Shown: positions 47,579 through 56,312, counted from the stretch's first letter. The stretch is DNA of 64,000 nt from Aureimonas sp. AU22 (GCF_001463745.1 NZ_BBWJ01000030.1:1-64000), one strand, 5' to 3'. Notes: generated from the letters alone by a model not told the origin. Made by a program: numbers and translations.

Positions 47579-48802
47579 TCAGTCGACGGCCCGTCGATCG
47601 CCTTCGAAGGCGGCGGCCACGAGCCGCTTCATCGCTGCGAGATCGACAGGGCGCGGATTGTTCTTGATGAGGCGCTCGATGCCGAGTGCCTGCTCGGCCG
47701 TCCAGTCCCGGCGATCGGCGGCAAGTCCGAGGGCGCTCAGGGACGGCGGGATTCCGATGGCCGACAGGAGCGAGGCGATCCGGTCGATGACGCGGTCGGC
47801 CAGCGCGTCTTGCGTCGATCCCGGTGCTTCCAGGCCCATGGCGGCTGCGATCCGGGCGAGTTCCGGCAGGCAGCTCGAGCGGTTGAACGTCATCACGAAG
47901 GGAAGAAGCGTCGCGACCCCGAGGCCGTGAGCCGTGTGGGTGAGGGCGCCGATCGGATACTGGATCGCGTGGGCGGCGGCCGTGCCGGCCGTTCCGAAGG
48001 CGCAGCCGGCCGCGAGGGCGCCCATCATCACATCGGCCCGGGCGTCCGCGTCGCCGCCGTCCCGGCAGGCGCGCTCCAGGCTTCGCGTGAGGAGCTCGAT
48101 CGCCAGTAGAGCGAAGTGGTCGGTGAGCGCGCTCTTGCCGACGAAGACGTGTTCCTGGGCCAGATCCGGTGTCGGATCGCGGCGCTTGGCCATGAAGGCC
48201 TCGACCGCATGGGTCAGGGCGTCGGCGCCTGCGATCGCGGTCAGGAGAGGCGGGCAGCTCGCGGTCAGTTCGGGGTCGCAGATCGCGGCCTGCGGGACGA
48301 GATAGGGACTGGAAATGCCGACCTTGAGGAGGCGGTCGGGGTCCGACAGGACGGCGACCGGCGTGACCTCCGATCCGGTTCCGGCGGTCGTGGGGACCGC
48401 CACGAGCGGCAGGACCGGTCCGGGCACCTTGCGCTCGCCGTAGTAGTCGGCCGGCGTGCCGCCATGCGCGAGGAGAAGCGCCGTGCACTTGGCGAGGTCG
48501 AGGCAGCTTCCACCGCCGATCCCGATCACGACATCGGGCGCGAAGTCGCGCGCGGCGTCCGCGCTCGCCGAGGCGCTGTCCCGCGGCACGTCGGGAAGCA
48601 CGCTGTCGTCGACCCGGACCGCGAGCCCATGGGCTTCCAGGTCCGCCACCATCGTCCGGAAATCGGCCGAGCCGCTCAGGCGCGCGTCGGTGCATACGAG
48701 CGCCCGCGAGCCGAGCCGGCCGGCGACCGTGCCGAGGGCGGCGCGCTGACCGTTGCCGAAGAGAATCTCGCGCGGGAGCCTGAGGGCGGCAAAGAGCGAC
48801 AT
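47579..48802 (-). CDS. Iron-containing alcohol dehydrogenase
   Basis: A 407-residue group III (iron-type) alcohol dehydrogenase. The cofactor-binding 'VVIGIGGGSCLDLAKCTALLLAHGG' and 'PVLPLVAVPTTAGTGSEVTPVAVL' are clear. The metal ligands lie in 'AGADALTHAVEAFMAKR', 'AHAIQYPIGALTHTAHGLGVATLLPFVM'. With the adjacent semialdehyde dehydrogenase it forms an alcohol to aldehyde to acid pair, as in gamma-hydroxybutyrate breakdown. It belongs to the minus-strand catabolic run divergent from the GntR gene. Confidence 0.94.
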   Translation of the reverse strand: MSLFAALRLPREILFGNGQRAALGTVAGRLGSRALVCTDARLSGSADFRTMVADLEAHGLAVRVDDSVLPDVPRDSASASADAARDFAPDVVIGIGGGSCLDLAKCTALLLAHGGTPADYYGERKVPGPVLPLVAVPTTAGTGSEVTPVAVLSDPDRLLKVGISSPYLVPQAAICDPELTASCPPLLTAIAGADALTHAVEAFMAKRRDPTPDLAQEHVFVGKSALTDHFALLAIELLTRSLERACRDGGDADARADVMMGALAAGCAFGTAGTAAAHAIQYPIGALTHTAHGLGVATLLPFVMTFNRSSCLPELARIAAAMGLEAPGSTQDALADRVIDRIASLLSAIGIPPSLSALGLAADRRDWTAEQALGIERLIKNNPRPVDLAAMKRLVAAAFEGDRRAVD

Positions 48803-48822
48803 GGATGCGGTGTCCTTTTCGG

Positions 48823-49830
48823 TTACGCGGGATGACCCGCGAGCGAGGTGAGTTGGTTCCAGACGGCGTCGGCAACGTCGATGCCGCGCGCGAGGGCTTG
48901 GCGGCGGCGGGCGCGCGATCCATCGCCGGGAACGCTGATGGGAACGGAAGGCGACGCCGAAGGGCTCGATCGCAGGGCGTCGAGGTAGGCCGCCACGGCC
49001 CGGCCCGATCCGCCCAAGGGATCGATGAGAAGGAAGACGTCTCCCTTGTTGCAGGGGTGCTCGGCGTCGAGCGTGCCGCGCACATCCGGCGCGAAGTCGG
49101 AGCCGGCAAGGCTCGCGACCAGGAGTTCGAAGGCCAGACCGAGGCCGTAGCCTTTCGCGCCTCCGAAGGGGGCAAGGGATCCCCGCATCGCCTCGTCGGG
49201 GTCGGCTGTCGGCTCGCCATCCGCGTTGCGTGCCCAGTCCTCGGGGATGGCTCGACCCCTTAGGGCAAAGTCGTGAACCTTGCCCATCGACACCATGCTG
49301 GTCGCAAGGTCGAGGACGAAGGGCTCACCCCCGGCCACCGGTACGCCGATCGCGACCGGGTTTGTCCCGAGCATCGCCCGCCGCCCGCCGAAGGGGTGGA
49401 CGAGAGCCTCGCTGGTGGACAGGACGATCCCGACGAGGCCGAGGGCCGCAATGCGCTCCGCATACCAGGCGAGCATCCCGAGATGGTTGCTGTTGCGCAC
49501 GGCTGCGAGGGCGATCCCATCGCGCCGAGCCACGGGGGCGAGAGCCTCGATCGCCGCCGCTCCGACGACGGGACCGAGGCCCCTGCAGCCGTCGACGCTC
49601 AAGAAGCCGGGACGCCGCCAGACGTGCGCGCCGGTGGCGTGGGGATCGGCAAGACCCGAACGAATTCGCCGAACCATCCTGGGCAGGCGCTGAAGTCCGT
49701 GGGAGGCCAGGCCGCGCAACTCGGCTTCGAGCAGGGTGTCGGCCTGGAGCCGTGCCGTTGCGGATGAGGCGCCGCAGCCTTCGAGGATGGCGTGGACGAG
49801 AGGCTTGACGTCGGCGAAGGGAACCAGCAA
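48823..49830 (-). CDS. Ldh-family (malate/L-lactate dehydrogenase-like) oxidoreductase
   Basis: A 335-residue NAD(P)-dependent 2-hydroxyacid dehydrogenase of the Ldh/YlbC/malate dehydrogenase family. The features are 'ADTLLEAELRGLASHGLQRLPRMVRRI', the catalytic-His region 'AVRNSNHLGMLAWYAERIAALGLVGIVLSTSEALVHPFGGRRAMLGTNPVAIG', and 'FGGAKGYGLGLAFELLV'. The family acts on a range of alpha-hydroxy or imino acids, including sugar acids. It heads the minus-strand run and is divergent from GntR with an 84-base spacer. Confidence 0.93.
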   Translation of the reverse strand: MLVPFADVKPLVHAILEGCGASSATARLQADTLLEAELRGLASHGLQRLPRMVRRIRSGLADPHATGAHVWRRPGFLSVDGCRGLGPVVGAAAIEALAPVARRDGIALAAVRNSNHLGMLAWYAERIAALGLVGIVLSTSEALVHPFGGRRAMLGTNPVAIGVPVAGGEPFVLDLATSMVSMGKVHDFALRGRAIPEDWARNADGEPTADPDEAMRGSLAPFGGAKGYGLGLAFELLVASLAGSDFAPDVRGTLDAEHPCNKGDVFLLIDPLGGSGRAVAAYLDALRSSPSASPSVPISVPGDGSRARRRQALARGIDVADAVWNQLTSLAGHPA

Positions 49831-49854
49831 TCGTGCCTCATCGGATCGTATAGG

Positions 49855-49872
49855 ATATCTGATTGAATATCT
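49855..49872. promoter_or_regulatory. Possible GntR operator, direct ATATCT repeat
   Basis: ATATCT at 49855-49860 and 49867-49872 lie 12 bases apart, in an AT-rich part of the 84-base divergent spacer between the Ldh-family and GntR genes. GTATAGGATAT just to the left overlaps the first copy. The site is well placed to control both directions, but the match is short. Confidence 0.3.
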
Positions 49873-49914
49873 CCGAGCATCGTGCTAGCAATCGGTGATT
49901 GTCAAGAGGTGAAC

Positions 49915-50622
49915 ATGCGCAGCACGACCATTCCGGCAGCTCGATCGACCGACGGGTTCACCGTGCAGCGGCCCGCGAGCCTTGCGAACGACGTCTACGA
50001 GGCGATCTACGCCCAGCTCATGTCGCTGAAGATCAACCCCGGCGCTCGGATCACCGTCGACACGCTGGCCCGGGAATTCAGCGTTTCCCAGACGCCGGTC
50101 CGCGAGGCCCTCGGACGTCTCGAAGGCGAGGGGCTCGTCATCAAGACCCATCTCGTCGGCTACAGCGCCGCGCCGCAGATCACCCGGCGGCGGTTCGAGG
50201 AACTTTACGAGCTGCGCCTGCGGCTCGAGCCCTACGCGGCGGGGCGCGCTGCGGCCAAGATGACGTCCGAGGCGCTCGACGCGCTGACCGAGGCGGCCGG
50301 CGTCATGGCGCGGCGCAACGGCGGCGCGGACGAGCGGGTCCGCTACTCGCAATTCGCCCGGCAGGACGCCGAGTTCCACGACCTGATCGTCGCACTGGCG
50401 GGCAACGAACTGATCCGCGAATCCCTCGCCCACCTCCACACGCACTTCCACATCTTCCGGCTGATGTTCCACGCGCGTGTCACGGAAGAGGCGCTGGAGG
50501 AGCACGAGCGGATCTTGGAGGCCTTCGCCGCCAGGGATTCCGGTGCGGCCGAGCAAGCCATGGCGGACCATATCGAGCGCTCCCGCGATCGGCTGCTGCC
50601 GGCCTTCGAGGGCGAGGCATGA
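49915..50622 (+). CDS. GntR/FCD-family transcriptional regulator
   Basis: A 235-residue regulator. A winged helix occupies about 20-85 ('DVYEAIYAQLMSLKINPGARITVDTLAREFSVSQTPVREALGRLEGEGLV'). The FCD ligand domain follows, with metal-type residues in 'ELYELRLRLEPYAAG', 'QDAEFHDLIVALAGNELI' and 'HARVTEEALEEHERILEAF'. FCD regulators usually bind a carboxylic or sugar acid. ATG 49915 has AAGAGG upstream; a longer frame starts at 49882. It overlaps the ABC ATPase gene by four bases, so it is the first gene of the transporter operon and likely controls both divergent arms. Confidence 0.94.
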   Translation: MRSTTIPAARSTDGFTVQRPASLANDVYEAIYAQLMSLKINPGARITVDTLAREFSVSQTPVREALGRLEGEGLVIKTHLVGYSAAPQITRRRFEELYELRLRLEPYAAGRAAAKMTSEALDALTEAAGVMARRNGGADERVRYSQFARQDAEFHDLIVALAGNELIRESLAHLHTHFHIFRLMFHARVTEEALEEHERILEAFAARDSGAAEQAMADHIERSRDRLLPAFEGEA

Positions 50623-52181
50623 GCTGCGCGGCACCGCTGGAGCGGACTGCCCCCGATGTTGGGGCGCCCGTCCTTTCGGTGCGCGGCATCGGAAAGGTCT
50701 ATGGCGCCAACACCGTTCTGGCGGGCGTCGATCTCGATATCCGGGCCGGCGAAATCCATGCGGTCATCGGCGAGAACGGCGCCGGCAAATCGACCTTCAT
50801 GAAGATCCTGTCCGGCCACGTCGCGCCGACGCACGGGGACATGACGCTCATGGGCCGTCCCGTCGCCTTTCGCGATCCCGTGGAGGCGGAGGCGGCCGGC
50901 GTCGTCCTCGTCCACCAGGAGATTCTTCTGGCCGACGACCTGACGGTTGCCGAAAACCTGTTCCTCGGCCGCGAGCTGACGCGCTGGGGAATGGTGGACG
51001 ATCGCGCCATGAACGAGACGGCGCGTGCCGGGCTGATGGCCCTTGGCCGATCGATCCCGGCGGACGCGATCGTCAAGACGCTGTCGCTCGCCGATCGCCA
51101 GCTCGTCCAGATCGCGCGCGCGCTCCTGGAGCCGCGCAAGCTCGTCATATTCGACGAGCCGACGGCGGTGCTCACCACCGAGGAAGTCGAAACCCTGCTG
51201 ACCCTCATCCGCGCGCTTCGCGATCGCGGCACGGCGGTTCTCTATATCTCGCACAGGCTCGACGAGGTGGACGTCCTGGCCGACCGCGTCACAGTGCTGC
51301 GCGACGGTCAGATGGTCGGAACGTTCGACGGGGCGACCTTGAGCCAGGCCGACATGGCCCGCCTGATGGTCGGGCGCGAGCTTTCGACCCTCTACCCCGC
51401 GAAGGGCGACGTTCCGGTCGGCCAGCCGAGGCTGGAAGTCGAGCATGCCCACGTACCGGGCTTCATAGACGACATCTCCTTCAGCGTGCGAGCCGGAGAG
51501 ATCCTGGGCTTCGGCGGCATGATCGGCGCGGGGCGCACGGAACTGTTCGAAGGCGTGCTCGGCCTGCGCCCCGGGCATGTCGAAGCGCTCCGGGTCGACG
51601 GACGTCCCGTGCGCATCGCACGGCCCCTCGACGCGATCGAAGCCGGGATCGGGTACCTGACGGAAGACCGCAAGGGAAAGGGGCTGCTTCTCGACGAGGG
51701 CATGGCACCGAACCTCACCCTGACGGCGCTCGCGCGCGTCCATCCCGGCGCCCTGCTCGATCCGCGCCGCGAGGAGGCGGCGCTCGACGAGACGATCGCG
51801 CGATACGACATCCGCGTGCGCAGCCGTGGCACCAAGGCCGGCCAGCTCTCGGGCGGCAACCAGCAGAAGCTGCTTCTCGCCAAGATCATGATGAGCGACC
51901 CGTCCGTGATTGTCATCGACGAGCCGACGCGCGGCATCGATATCGGCAACAAGAGCCAGATCTACGCCTTCGTGCATGCGCTCGCCGAGGCCGGGAAGGC
52001 CTGCATCGTCATCTCGTCCGAGATGCAGGAACTCATCGGCGTCTGCGATCGGATCCTCGTCATTCGCAACGGGCGGATCGCGGGCGAGCTGACGGGAGCG
52101 GCCATGACGGAAGACGCCGTCGTGATGCTGGCGACGGGTGCGTCCGCCCACCACGACACCGAGGGGGAACTTCAGGCATGA
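50619..52181 (+). CDS. Sugar-type ABC transporter ATP-binding protein (tandem ATPase)
   Basis: A 520-residue double ATPase of the RbsA/XylG/MglA type. The first half has Walker A 'GENGAGKSTFMKILSG', signature 'LSLADRQLVQIARAL' and Walker B 'LVIFDEPTAVL'. The second half has a degenerate Walker A ('FGGMIGAGRTELFEGVLG'), 'GYLTEDRKGKGLLLD', signature 'LSGGNQQKLLLAKIMM' and Walker B 'VIVIDEPTRGIDIG'. It powers uptake of a carbohydrate-like ligand. Four-base overlaps on both sides (GntR, permease) show tight coupling. Confidence 0.96.
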   Translation: MSCAAPLERTAPDVGAPVLSVRGIGKVYGANTVLAGVDLDIRAGEIHAVIGENGAGKSTFMKILSGHVAPTHGDMTLMGRPVAFRDPVEAEAAGVVLVHQEILLADDLTVAENLFLGRELTRWGMVDDRAMNETARAGLMALGRSIPADAIVKTLSLADRQLVQIARALLEPRKLVIFDEPTAVLTTEEVETLLTLIRALRDRGTAVLYISHRLDEVDVLADRVTVLRDGQMVGTFDGATLSQADMARLMVGRELSTLYPAKGDVPVGQPRLEVEHAHVPGFIDDISFSVRAGEILGFGGMIGAGRTELFEGVLGLRPGHVEALRVDGRPVRIARPLDAIEAGIGYLTEDRKGKGLLLDEGMAPNLTLTALARVHPGALLDPRREEAALDETIARYDIRVRSRGTKAGQLSGGNQQKLLLAKIMMSDPSVIVIDEPTRGIDIGNKSQIYAFVHALAEAGKACIVISSEMQELIGVCDRILVIRNGRIAGELTGAAMTEDAVVMLATGASAHHDTEGELQA

Positions 52182-53167
52182 CCGATGCAATGCTGGGCGG
52201 GATGCCGCGGGAACGCCTGACCTCGGTGAACTGGGTCGATCTCGGACCGTTTCTCGCGCTGGCGGCGCTGCTCGTCGTCGGCTTCCTGATCAACCCCGAC
52301 TTCCTCGCCCTCAACAATCTCACCAACGTCGCGACCCGCAGCGCCTTCGTCGCCATCATCGCGGTCGGCGCGACCTTCGTGATCGCATCGGGCGGGCTCG
52401 ACCTGTCCGTCGGCTCGATGGCGGCCTTCGTCGCCGGCGTCATGATCCTCTTCATGAACGGGGTCGCGCCGCATCTTGGGACCTACGCCATTCCGGCAGG
52501 CATGCTGGTCGTCGTGGCAGCTAGCGCCCTGTGCGGCCTCGCCAACGGCGCCATCACGACGGTTGGGCGCATCGAGCCCTTCATCGTGACGCTCGGCACG
52601 ATGGGTATCTTCCGGGCGCTGATCACCTACCTGTCTGACGGCGGCACGATCCCGATCGACCGGAGCCTGCGCGATGCCTACCGCCCGGTCTACTTCGGCG
52701 ACGTCCTCGGCGTCCCCGTGCCGATCCTGATCTCGCTGGCGGTGGCGACGGCCGGCGCCTTTCTTCTCTACCGGACGAAGTTCGGCCGGCGCTGCGTCGC
52801 GGTCGGGGCCAACGCGGACGTCGCGCGCTATTCCGGGATATCCGTCGCCCGCATCCGCACGCTTGCCTTCGTGATCCAGGGCGTCTGCGTCGGCATCGCG
52901 GCCATCTGCTACGTGCCGCGCCTGGGCGCCGCGACGCCGACCACGGGCGTCCTCTGGGAACTCCAGGTCATCACCGCCGTGGTGATCGGCGGCACGGCCC
53001 TTCGCGGCGGCCGCGGACACATCTGGGGCACGATCGCCGGCGCGGTCATCCTCGAATTCATCGCCAATCTGATGGTGCTGTCGGACTTCGTATCCGAGTA
53101 CCTCGTGGCGGCCGTTCAAGGCGCGATCATCATCGTCGCGATGCTGGTTCAGCGCCTGTCGAAGTAA
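52178..53167 (+). CDS. Sugar-type ABC transporter permease (RbsC-like)
   Basis: A 329-residue membrane permease of the branched-chain/ribose family. 'FVIASGGLDLSVGSMAAFV', 'LCGLANGAITTVGRIEPFIVTLGTMGIFRALITYLSDG' and 'AVGANADVARYSGISV' are classic RbsC-type segments. About nine or ten helices are predicted. It overlaps the ATPase gene by four bases and is 54 bases from the binding-protein gene. Only one permease is present, as is usual for RbsC-type systems, where it forms a homodimer. Confidence 0.96.
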   Translation: MTDAMLGGMPRERLTSVNWVDLGPFLALAALLVVGFLINPDFLALNNLTNVATRSAFVAIIAVGATFVIASGGLDLSVGSMAAFVAGVMILFMNGVAPHLGTYAIPAGMLVVVAASALCGLANGAITTVGRIEPFIVTLGTMGIFRALITYLSDGGTIPIDRSLRDAYRPVYFGDVLGVPVPILISLAVATAGAFLLYRTKFGRRCVAVGANADVARYSGISVARIRTLAFVIQGVCVGIAAICYVPRLGAATPTTGVLWELQVITAVVIGGTALRGGRGHIWGTIAGAVILEFIANLMVLSDFVSEYLVAAVQGAIIIVAMLVQRLSK

Positions 53168-53171
53168 CCGT

Positions 53172-53193
53172 CCGCCCCACGGGAGAGGGGCGG
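53172..53193 (+). promoter_or_regulatory. Intercistronic stem-loop before the binding-protein gene
   Basis: CCGCCCC (53172-53178) pairs with GGGGCGG (53187-53193). It sits between permease and binding-protein genes, where such hairpins commonly protect or partly terminate the transcript so that the binding protein is made in excess. Confidence 0.45.
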
Positions 53194-53221
53194 CGGGCAA
53201 CGATCCAAGGGAGGAAACGAT

Positions 53222-54169
53222 ATGAGAACGGCCTTATTGACGACGATCGCGGTCGGGGCACTGATCGCGGCCGGTTCCGCGCTCGCCCAGGAGCGCAAGA
53301 CCATCGCGGTCTCCATTCCGGCCGCCGATCATGGCTGGACGGCGGGCGTCGTCTATCACGCCCAGAAGGCGGCCGAGGAGGTGAAGGCGGCCTTTCCCGA
53401 CATCGATGTCGTCGTGAAGACATCGCCGACCGCGCCGGCTCAGGTCAGCGCCGTGGAGGATCTCAGCGCGGGCGGCAAGCTCGACGCCTTGGTCATCCTG
53501 CCGCACAGTTCCGAGGAACTGACGACCCCGGTCCAGGCGGTCAAGGAAGACGGCGTCTTCGTCACCGTCGTCGATCGCGGCCTGACCGACCCGTCGATCC
53601 AGGACCTCTATGTCGCGGGCGACAACATCGCCGTCGGACAGACCACCGCGGAGTTTCTCGTCGACAAGCTCGGCGGCAAGGGCGACGTCGTCGTGCTGCG
53701 CGGCATTCCGACCGTGATCGACGACGAGCGCATCAAGGGCTTCGAGGACGGGCTCAAGGGCTCGGACATCAAGATCCTCGACATCCAGTACGCCAACTGG
53801 AACCGCGACGACGCCTTCGGCCTGATGCAGGACTACCTCGCCAAGTATCCCAAGATCGATGCCGTCTGGGCCAACGACGACGACATGCTGTTGGGCGTTC
53901 TCGAAGCCATTGGCCAGTCCAGCCGCAAGGACATCAAGTACGCGCTCGGCGGCAACGGCATGAAGGAGATCATCGAGAAGGTGATGGCCGGCGACGCGAT
54001 GACGCCGATCGAGACCCCGTACCCGCCCTCGATGATCAAGACCGCGATCTACATGACCGCCGCCAACCTGAGCGGCCAGGTGCCGATCCGCGGCAGCGTC
54101 AAGCTCGATGCGCCGTTGATCACCAAGGACAACGCCGCGGAATACTACTTCCCCGACTCCCCGTTCTGA
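53222..54169 (+). CDS. Periplasmic sugar-type substrate-binding protein
   Basis: A 315-residue precursor of the RbsB-like (peripla_BP_4) family. It has a signal peptide ('MRTALLTTIAVGALIAAGSALA'), 'TIAVSIPAADHGWTAGVVYHAQKAAEEV' and 'DALVILPHSSEELTTPVQAVKEDGVFVTVVDRG'. 'YVAGDNIAVGQTTAEFLVDKLGGKGDVVVLRG' and 'IDAVWANDDDMLLGVLEAI' close the fold. The binding-cleft Asp and Asn pattern fits a sugar or polyol, but the enzymes nearby suggest a sugar acid, lactone or short diol. GGGAGGAAACG precedes the ATG, a very strong ribosome site fitting high expression. Confidence 0.95.
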   Translation: MRTALLTTIAVGALIAAGSALAQERKTIAVSIPAADHGWTAGVVYHAQKAAEEVKAAFPDIDVVVKTSPTAPAQVSAVEDLSAGGKLDALVILPHSSEELTTPVQAVKEDGVFVTVVDRGLTDPSIQDLYVAGDNIAVGQTTAEFLVDKLGGKGDVVVLRGIPTVIDDERIKGFEDGLKGSDIKILDIQYANWNRDDAFGLMQDYLAKYPKIDAVWANDDDMLLGVLEAIGQSSRKDIKYALGGNGMKEIIEKVMAGDAMTPIETPYPPSMIKTAIYMTAANLSGQVPIRGSVKLDAPLITKDNAAEYYFPDSPF

Positions 54170-54182
54170 TCGCGAAAGACAT

Positions 54183-54204
54183 GCCGAAGCCCAAGGGCTT
54201 CGGC
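54183..54204 (+). promoter_or_regulatory. Intercistronic hairpin after the binding-protein gene
   Basis: GCCGAAGCC and GGCTTCGGC make a perfect nine-base stem with tetraloop CAAG, 14 bases after the binding-protein stop. There is no T-run, so it more likely protects the upstream mRNA end than terminates, with part of the transcript continuing into the DJ-1/PfpI gene. Confidence 0.5.
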
Positions 54205-54236
54205 TCACGAAACCCAAACGTCCTCAAGGAAAAGAC

Positions 54237-54824
54237 ATGCCCGGTAAGAAAATCCTGATGCTCGTCGGCGAATTCAGCGAGGAATACGAGATCTTCGTCT
54301 TCGAGCAGGCGATGCACGCGATCGGACACACCGTCCACGTCGTCTGCCCCGACAAGCGGGCGGGCGACATCATCAAGACCTCGCTGCACGACTTCGAGGG
54401 ACATCAGACCTATACCGAGAAGCTCGGCCACGACTACGTCCTCAACAAGACCTTCGCGGACGTGCGCCCCGAGGACTACGATGCGGTCTATTCCGCCGGT
54501 GGGCGTGGTCCCGAATACATCCGCATCGACAAGCGCGTTCAGGCGATCGTCCGGCACTTCCACGAGGCCGGCAAGCCGATCTTCACGATCTGCCACGGCG
54601 TCCAGGTGCTGATCGCCGTCGATGGAGTCGTGCGGGGCAAGCGCGTGTCGGCCCTCAAGTATTGCGAGCCCGAGGTCACCCTGGCCGGTGGCGAGTTCGT
54701 CGATCTCGGCCCGACGGAAGCGATCGCGGACGGCAATATGGTCTCGGCAAGCGGCTGGACGGCGCTCGCCGCCTTCATGCGCGAATGCCTGAAGGTGCTG
54801 GGAACCGAAATCAGGCACAGCTGA
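54237..54824 (+). CDS. DJ-1/PfpI-family protein
   Basis: A 195-residue protein of the DJ-1/PfpI fold with the nucleophile elbow C119-H120 in 'PIFTICHGVQVLIA' and the acidic region 'GEFSEEYEIFVFEQAMHAIGH'. 'DYDAVYSAGGRGPEYIR' gives the typical GG-G strand. Members are glyoxalases/deglycases, isonitrile hydratases, or proteases of doubtful activity. The location as last gene of a sugar-type ABC operon suggests an enzyme that handles the imported compound or its reactive carbonyl products. It lies 67 bases after the binding-protein gene. Confidence 0.92.
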   Translation: MPGKKILMLVGEFSEEYEIFVFEQAMHAIGHTVHVVCPDKRAGDIIKTSLHDFEGHQTYTEKLGHDYVLNKTFADVRPEDYDAVYSAGGRGPEYIRIDKRVQAIVRHFHEAGKPIFTICHGVQVLIAVDGVVRGKRVSALKYCEPEVTLAGGEFVDLGPTEAIADGNMVSASGWTALAAFMRECLKVLGTEIRHS

Positions 54825-55125
54825 GGCGTCGGGGATCGGGACGGCGAGGGCGGTGGACGCCGATCCTTCCTCCCGATCCATCCCCAATTCCATCACCGAT
54901 CGCTTCGGGGACATGCCGATGTCGGTTCCCTATCGGCGTTGCTGACGAGGCCGAGGTGCAGGACGCCGCGAGCGACGTCTGCCCGGCCGCCCTCGTGCGC
55001 CGGCATCTCGAGAAGACGAAAGGCGAAGCAACGGGTTTGCTCGGGGCGGCCTTGGGCCGCTCCCTCTCGTGCGGGCATCCTGCGGCGTCGACGATACCAA
55101 TGAACCGGCACCGCGCGCCTCGACG
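54825..55125. other. Intergenic region between convergent genes
   Basis: About 300 bases between the convergent DJ-1/PfpI and DUF1330 genes. Weak overlapping frames only. No T-tract terminator was recognised. Confidence 0.4.
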
Positions 55126-55497
55126 TCAGGCTGCTGCATGATTGTGTTTCAAGGGTTGCAGATGGATGTCGGCGATCGCCGACGATCCCACCTCGAACGC
55201 GACCTGGTAGTCCGGGTCGGCCACCATGTCGGCGAACGCCGACCGGCGGGGATACTGAACGAGAACGACCGCATCCCAGGCTTCGTGCGATCCGGTCGTC
55301 AGGACGGGAAGGCCATCGCCGCCGAACAGGATCCGCGCGCCGAACCGAGCGAGGATGGGCTTTGCCATCTCGAGATACTGCAGGTACCTCTGCCGGCCGC
55401 CGTCGGGCTGGAAACGGATGAGGTTCAGCATGACGACGGGTGTGTCGTCCGCTTGCGCCAGGAAGGCGTCGTAGGCCGTGGGCGAGAATGCAACCAT
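55126..55497 (-). CDS. DUF1330-family protein
   Basis: A 123-residue protein of the dimeric alpha-beta barrel DUF1330 family: 'TPVVMLNLIRFQPDGGRQRYLQYLEMAKPILARFGARILFGGDG', 'WDAVVLVQYPRRSAFADMVADPDYQ' and a closing 'SAIADIHLQPL'. The function is unknown; relatives have been linked to monooxygenase-like or stress roles. ATG 55497 has GAGGGAA upstream; the longer frame to 55683 is rejected as its extension is Cys/Ser/Arg-rich and unlike the family. Confidence 0.88.
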   Translation of the reverse strand: MVAFSPTAYDAFLAQADDTPVVMLNLIRFQPDGGRQRYLQYLEMAKPILARFGARILFGGDGLPVLTTGSHEAWDAVVLVQYPRRSAFADMVADPDYQVAFEVGSSAIADIHLQPLKHNHAAA

Positions 55498-55679
55498 CTG
55501 TCTTTCCCTCAAGTAAAATGATTTCCTCGTCGGGCTGCCCCATCGGCAACCCGACGACGCGTCGGGACTGGCGAGCGATGTCCCACCGTCGCTGCAGTGA
55601 TCGGCTGAGCGCGCGGCACAGCCGGACGTTCGAGAATGCGTGCGGGTCTTCTTGGCCAAGGGCCTGCCGAAGCATGCCG

Positions 55680-56312
55680 TCAACCGATCTCGGCGGCCCC
55701 AACCAGCCGGAAGCCGTCGGGCCCCGCAACCGCGGCCTCCAGCAACGCCTGCGCGATCCGTTCGGCGCGGTTGCCGCGTAGCCTCGTCGGCAGGACGGGG
55801 CCGAACACCCGCAGCGCTGCGCCGAGCGCCCGCTCCGCGATCCGCGTCTCCGCTCGCTCGCCGAGGATGGGGCCGGGTCGAACGATCGTCAGGGACGGGA
55901 AGCTCAGGTCTCCGACCGCCGCTTCCAGTTCACCTTTCGTGCGCAGGTACGGGAACGGCGAACGGGGATCTGCCCCCATCGAGGACGTGAGCGCGAAACG
56001 CCGCGCACCATGCGCCCGCGCGTGGCGAGCCACGGCGAGCTGAAGGTCGTAATCGACGGCCCGGAAGGCCTCTGCCGAGCCCGCCTTCGCTCGTGTCGTG
56101 CCGAGCGTGCAGACGACGCCGTCGACCGCCCACCACGCTTCATCGTCCGGCAGCGTCGAGAGGTCCGACACCGGGTTCGACAGCTTGGGATGCGAGGACA
56201 ACGGCCGGCGGGTGGGAGCCACGACGGCGGTGACGCGATCGTCCGCGAGCGCTCGCTGAAGGACATGGCCTCCGACGAGGCCGGTCGCGCCCGCGATTAG
56301 GATCCTGGTCAT
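55680..56312 (-). CDS. NAD(P)H-binding Rossmann protein (NmrA/YwnB-like)
   Basis: A 210-residue atypical SDR with 'ILIAGATGLVGGHVLQRALADDRVTAVVAPTRR' (GxxGxxG cofactor motif), 'VDGVVCTLGTTRAKAGSAEAFRAVDYDLQLAVARHARAHGARRFALTSSMGAD' and 'YLRTKGELEAAV' (Tyr-x-x-x-Lys-type segment). 'SLTIVRPGPILGERAE' follows. Homologues are annotated as oxidoreductases or as relatives of the eukaryotic HTATIP2/TIP30 protein. It belongs to the minus-strand series with the SDR upstream, separated by 117 bases. Substrate unknown. Confidence 0.88.
   Translation of the reverse strand: MTRILIAGATGLVGGHVLQRALADDRVTAVVAPTRRPLSSHPKLSNPVSDLSTLPDDEAWWAVDGVVCTLGTTRAKAGSAEAFRAVDYDLQLAVARHARAHGARRFALTSSMGADPRSPFPYLRTKGELEAAVGDLSFPSLTIVRPGPILGERAETRIAERALGAALRVFGPVLPTRLRGNRAERIAQALLEAAVAGPDGFRLVGAAEIG

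Noticed and set aside
47556-49220. Aldehyde dehydrogenase extended to a 1048-residue fusion
   Set aside because: The extension lies antisense-frame to nothing but overlaps the iron ADH and Ldh genes on the same strand in another frame, and reads as Arg/Ser/Pro-rich non-coding sequence; ATG 47555 gives the normal family length.
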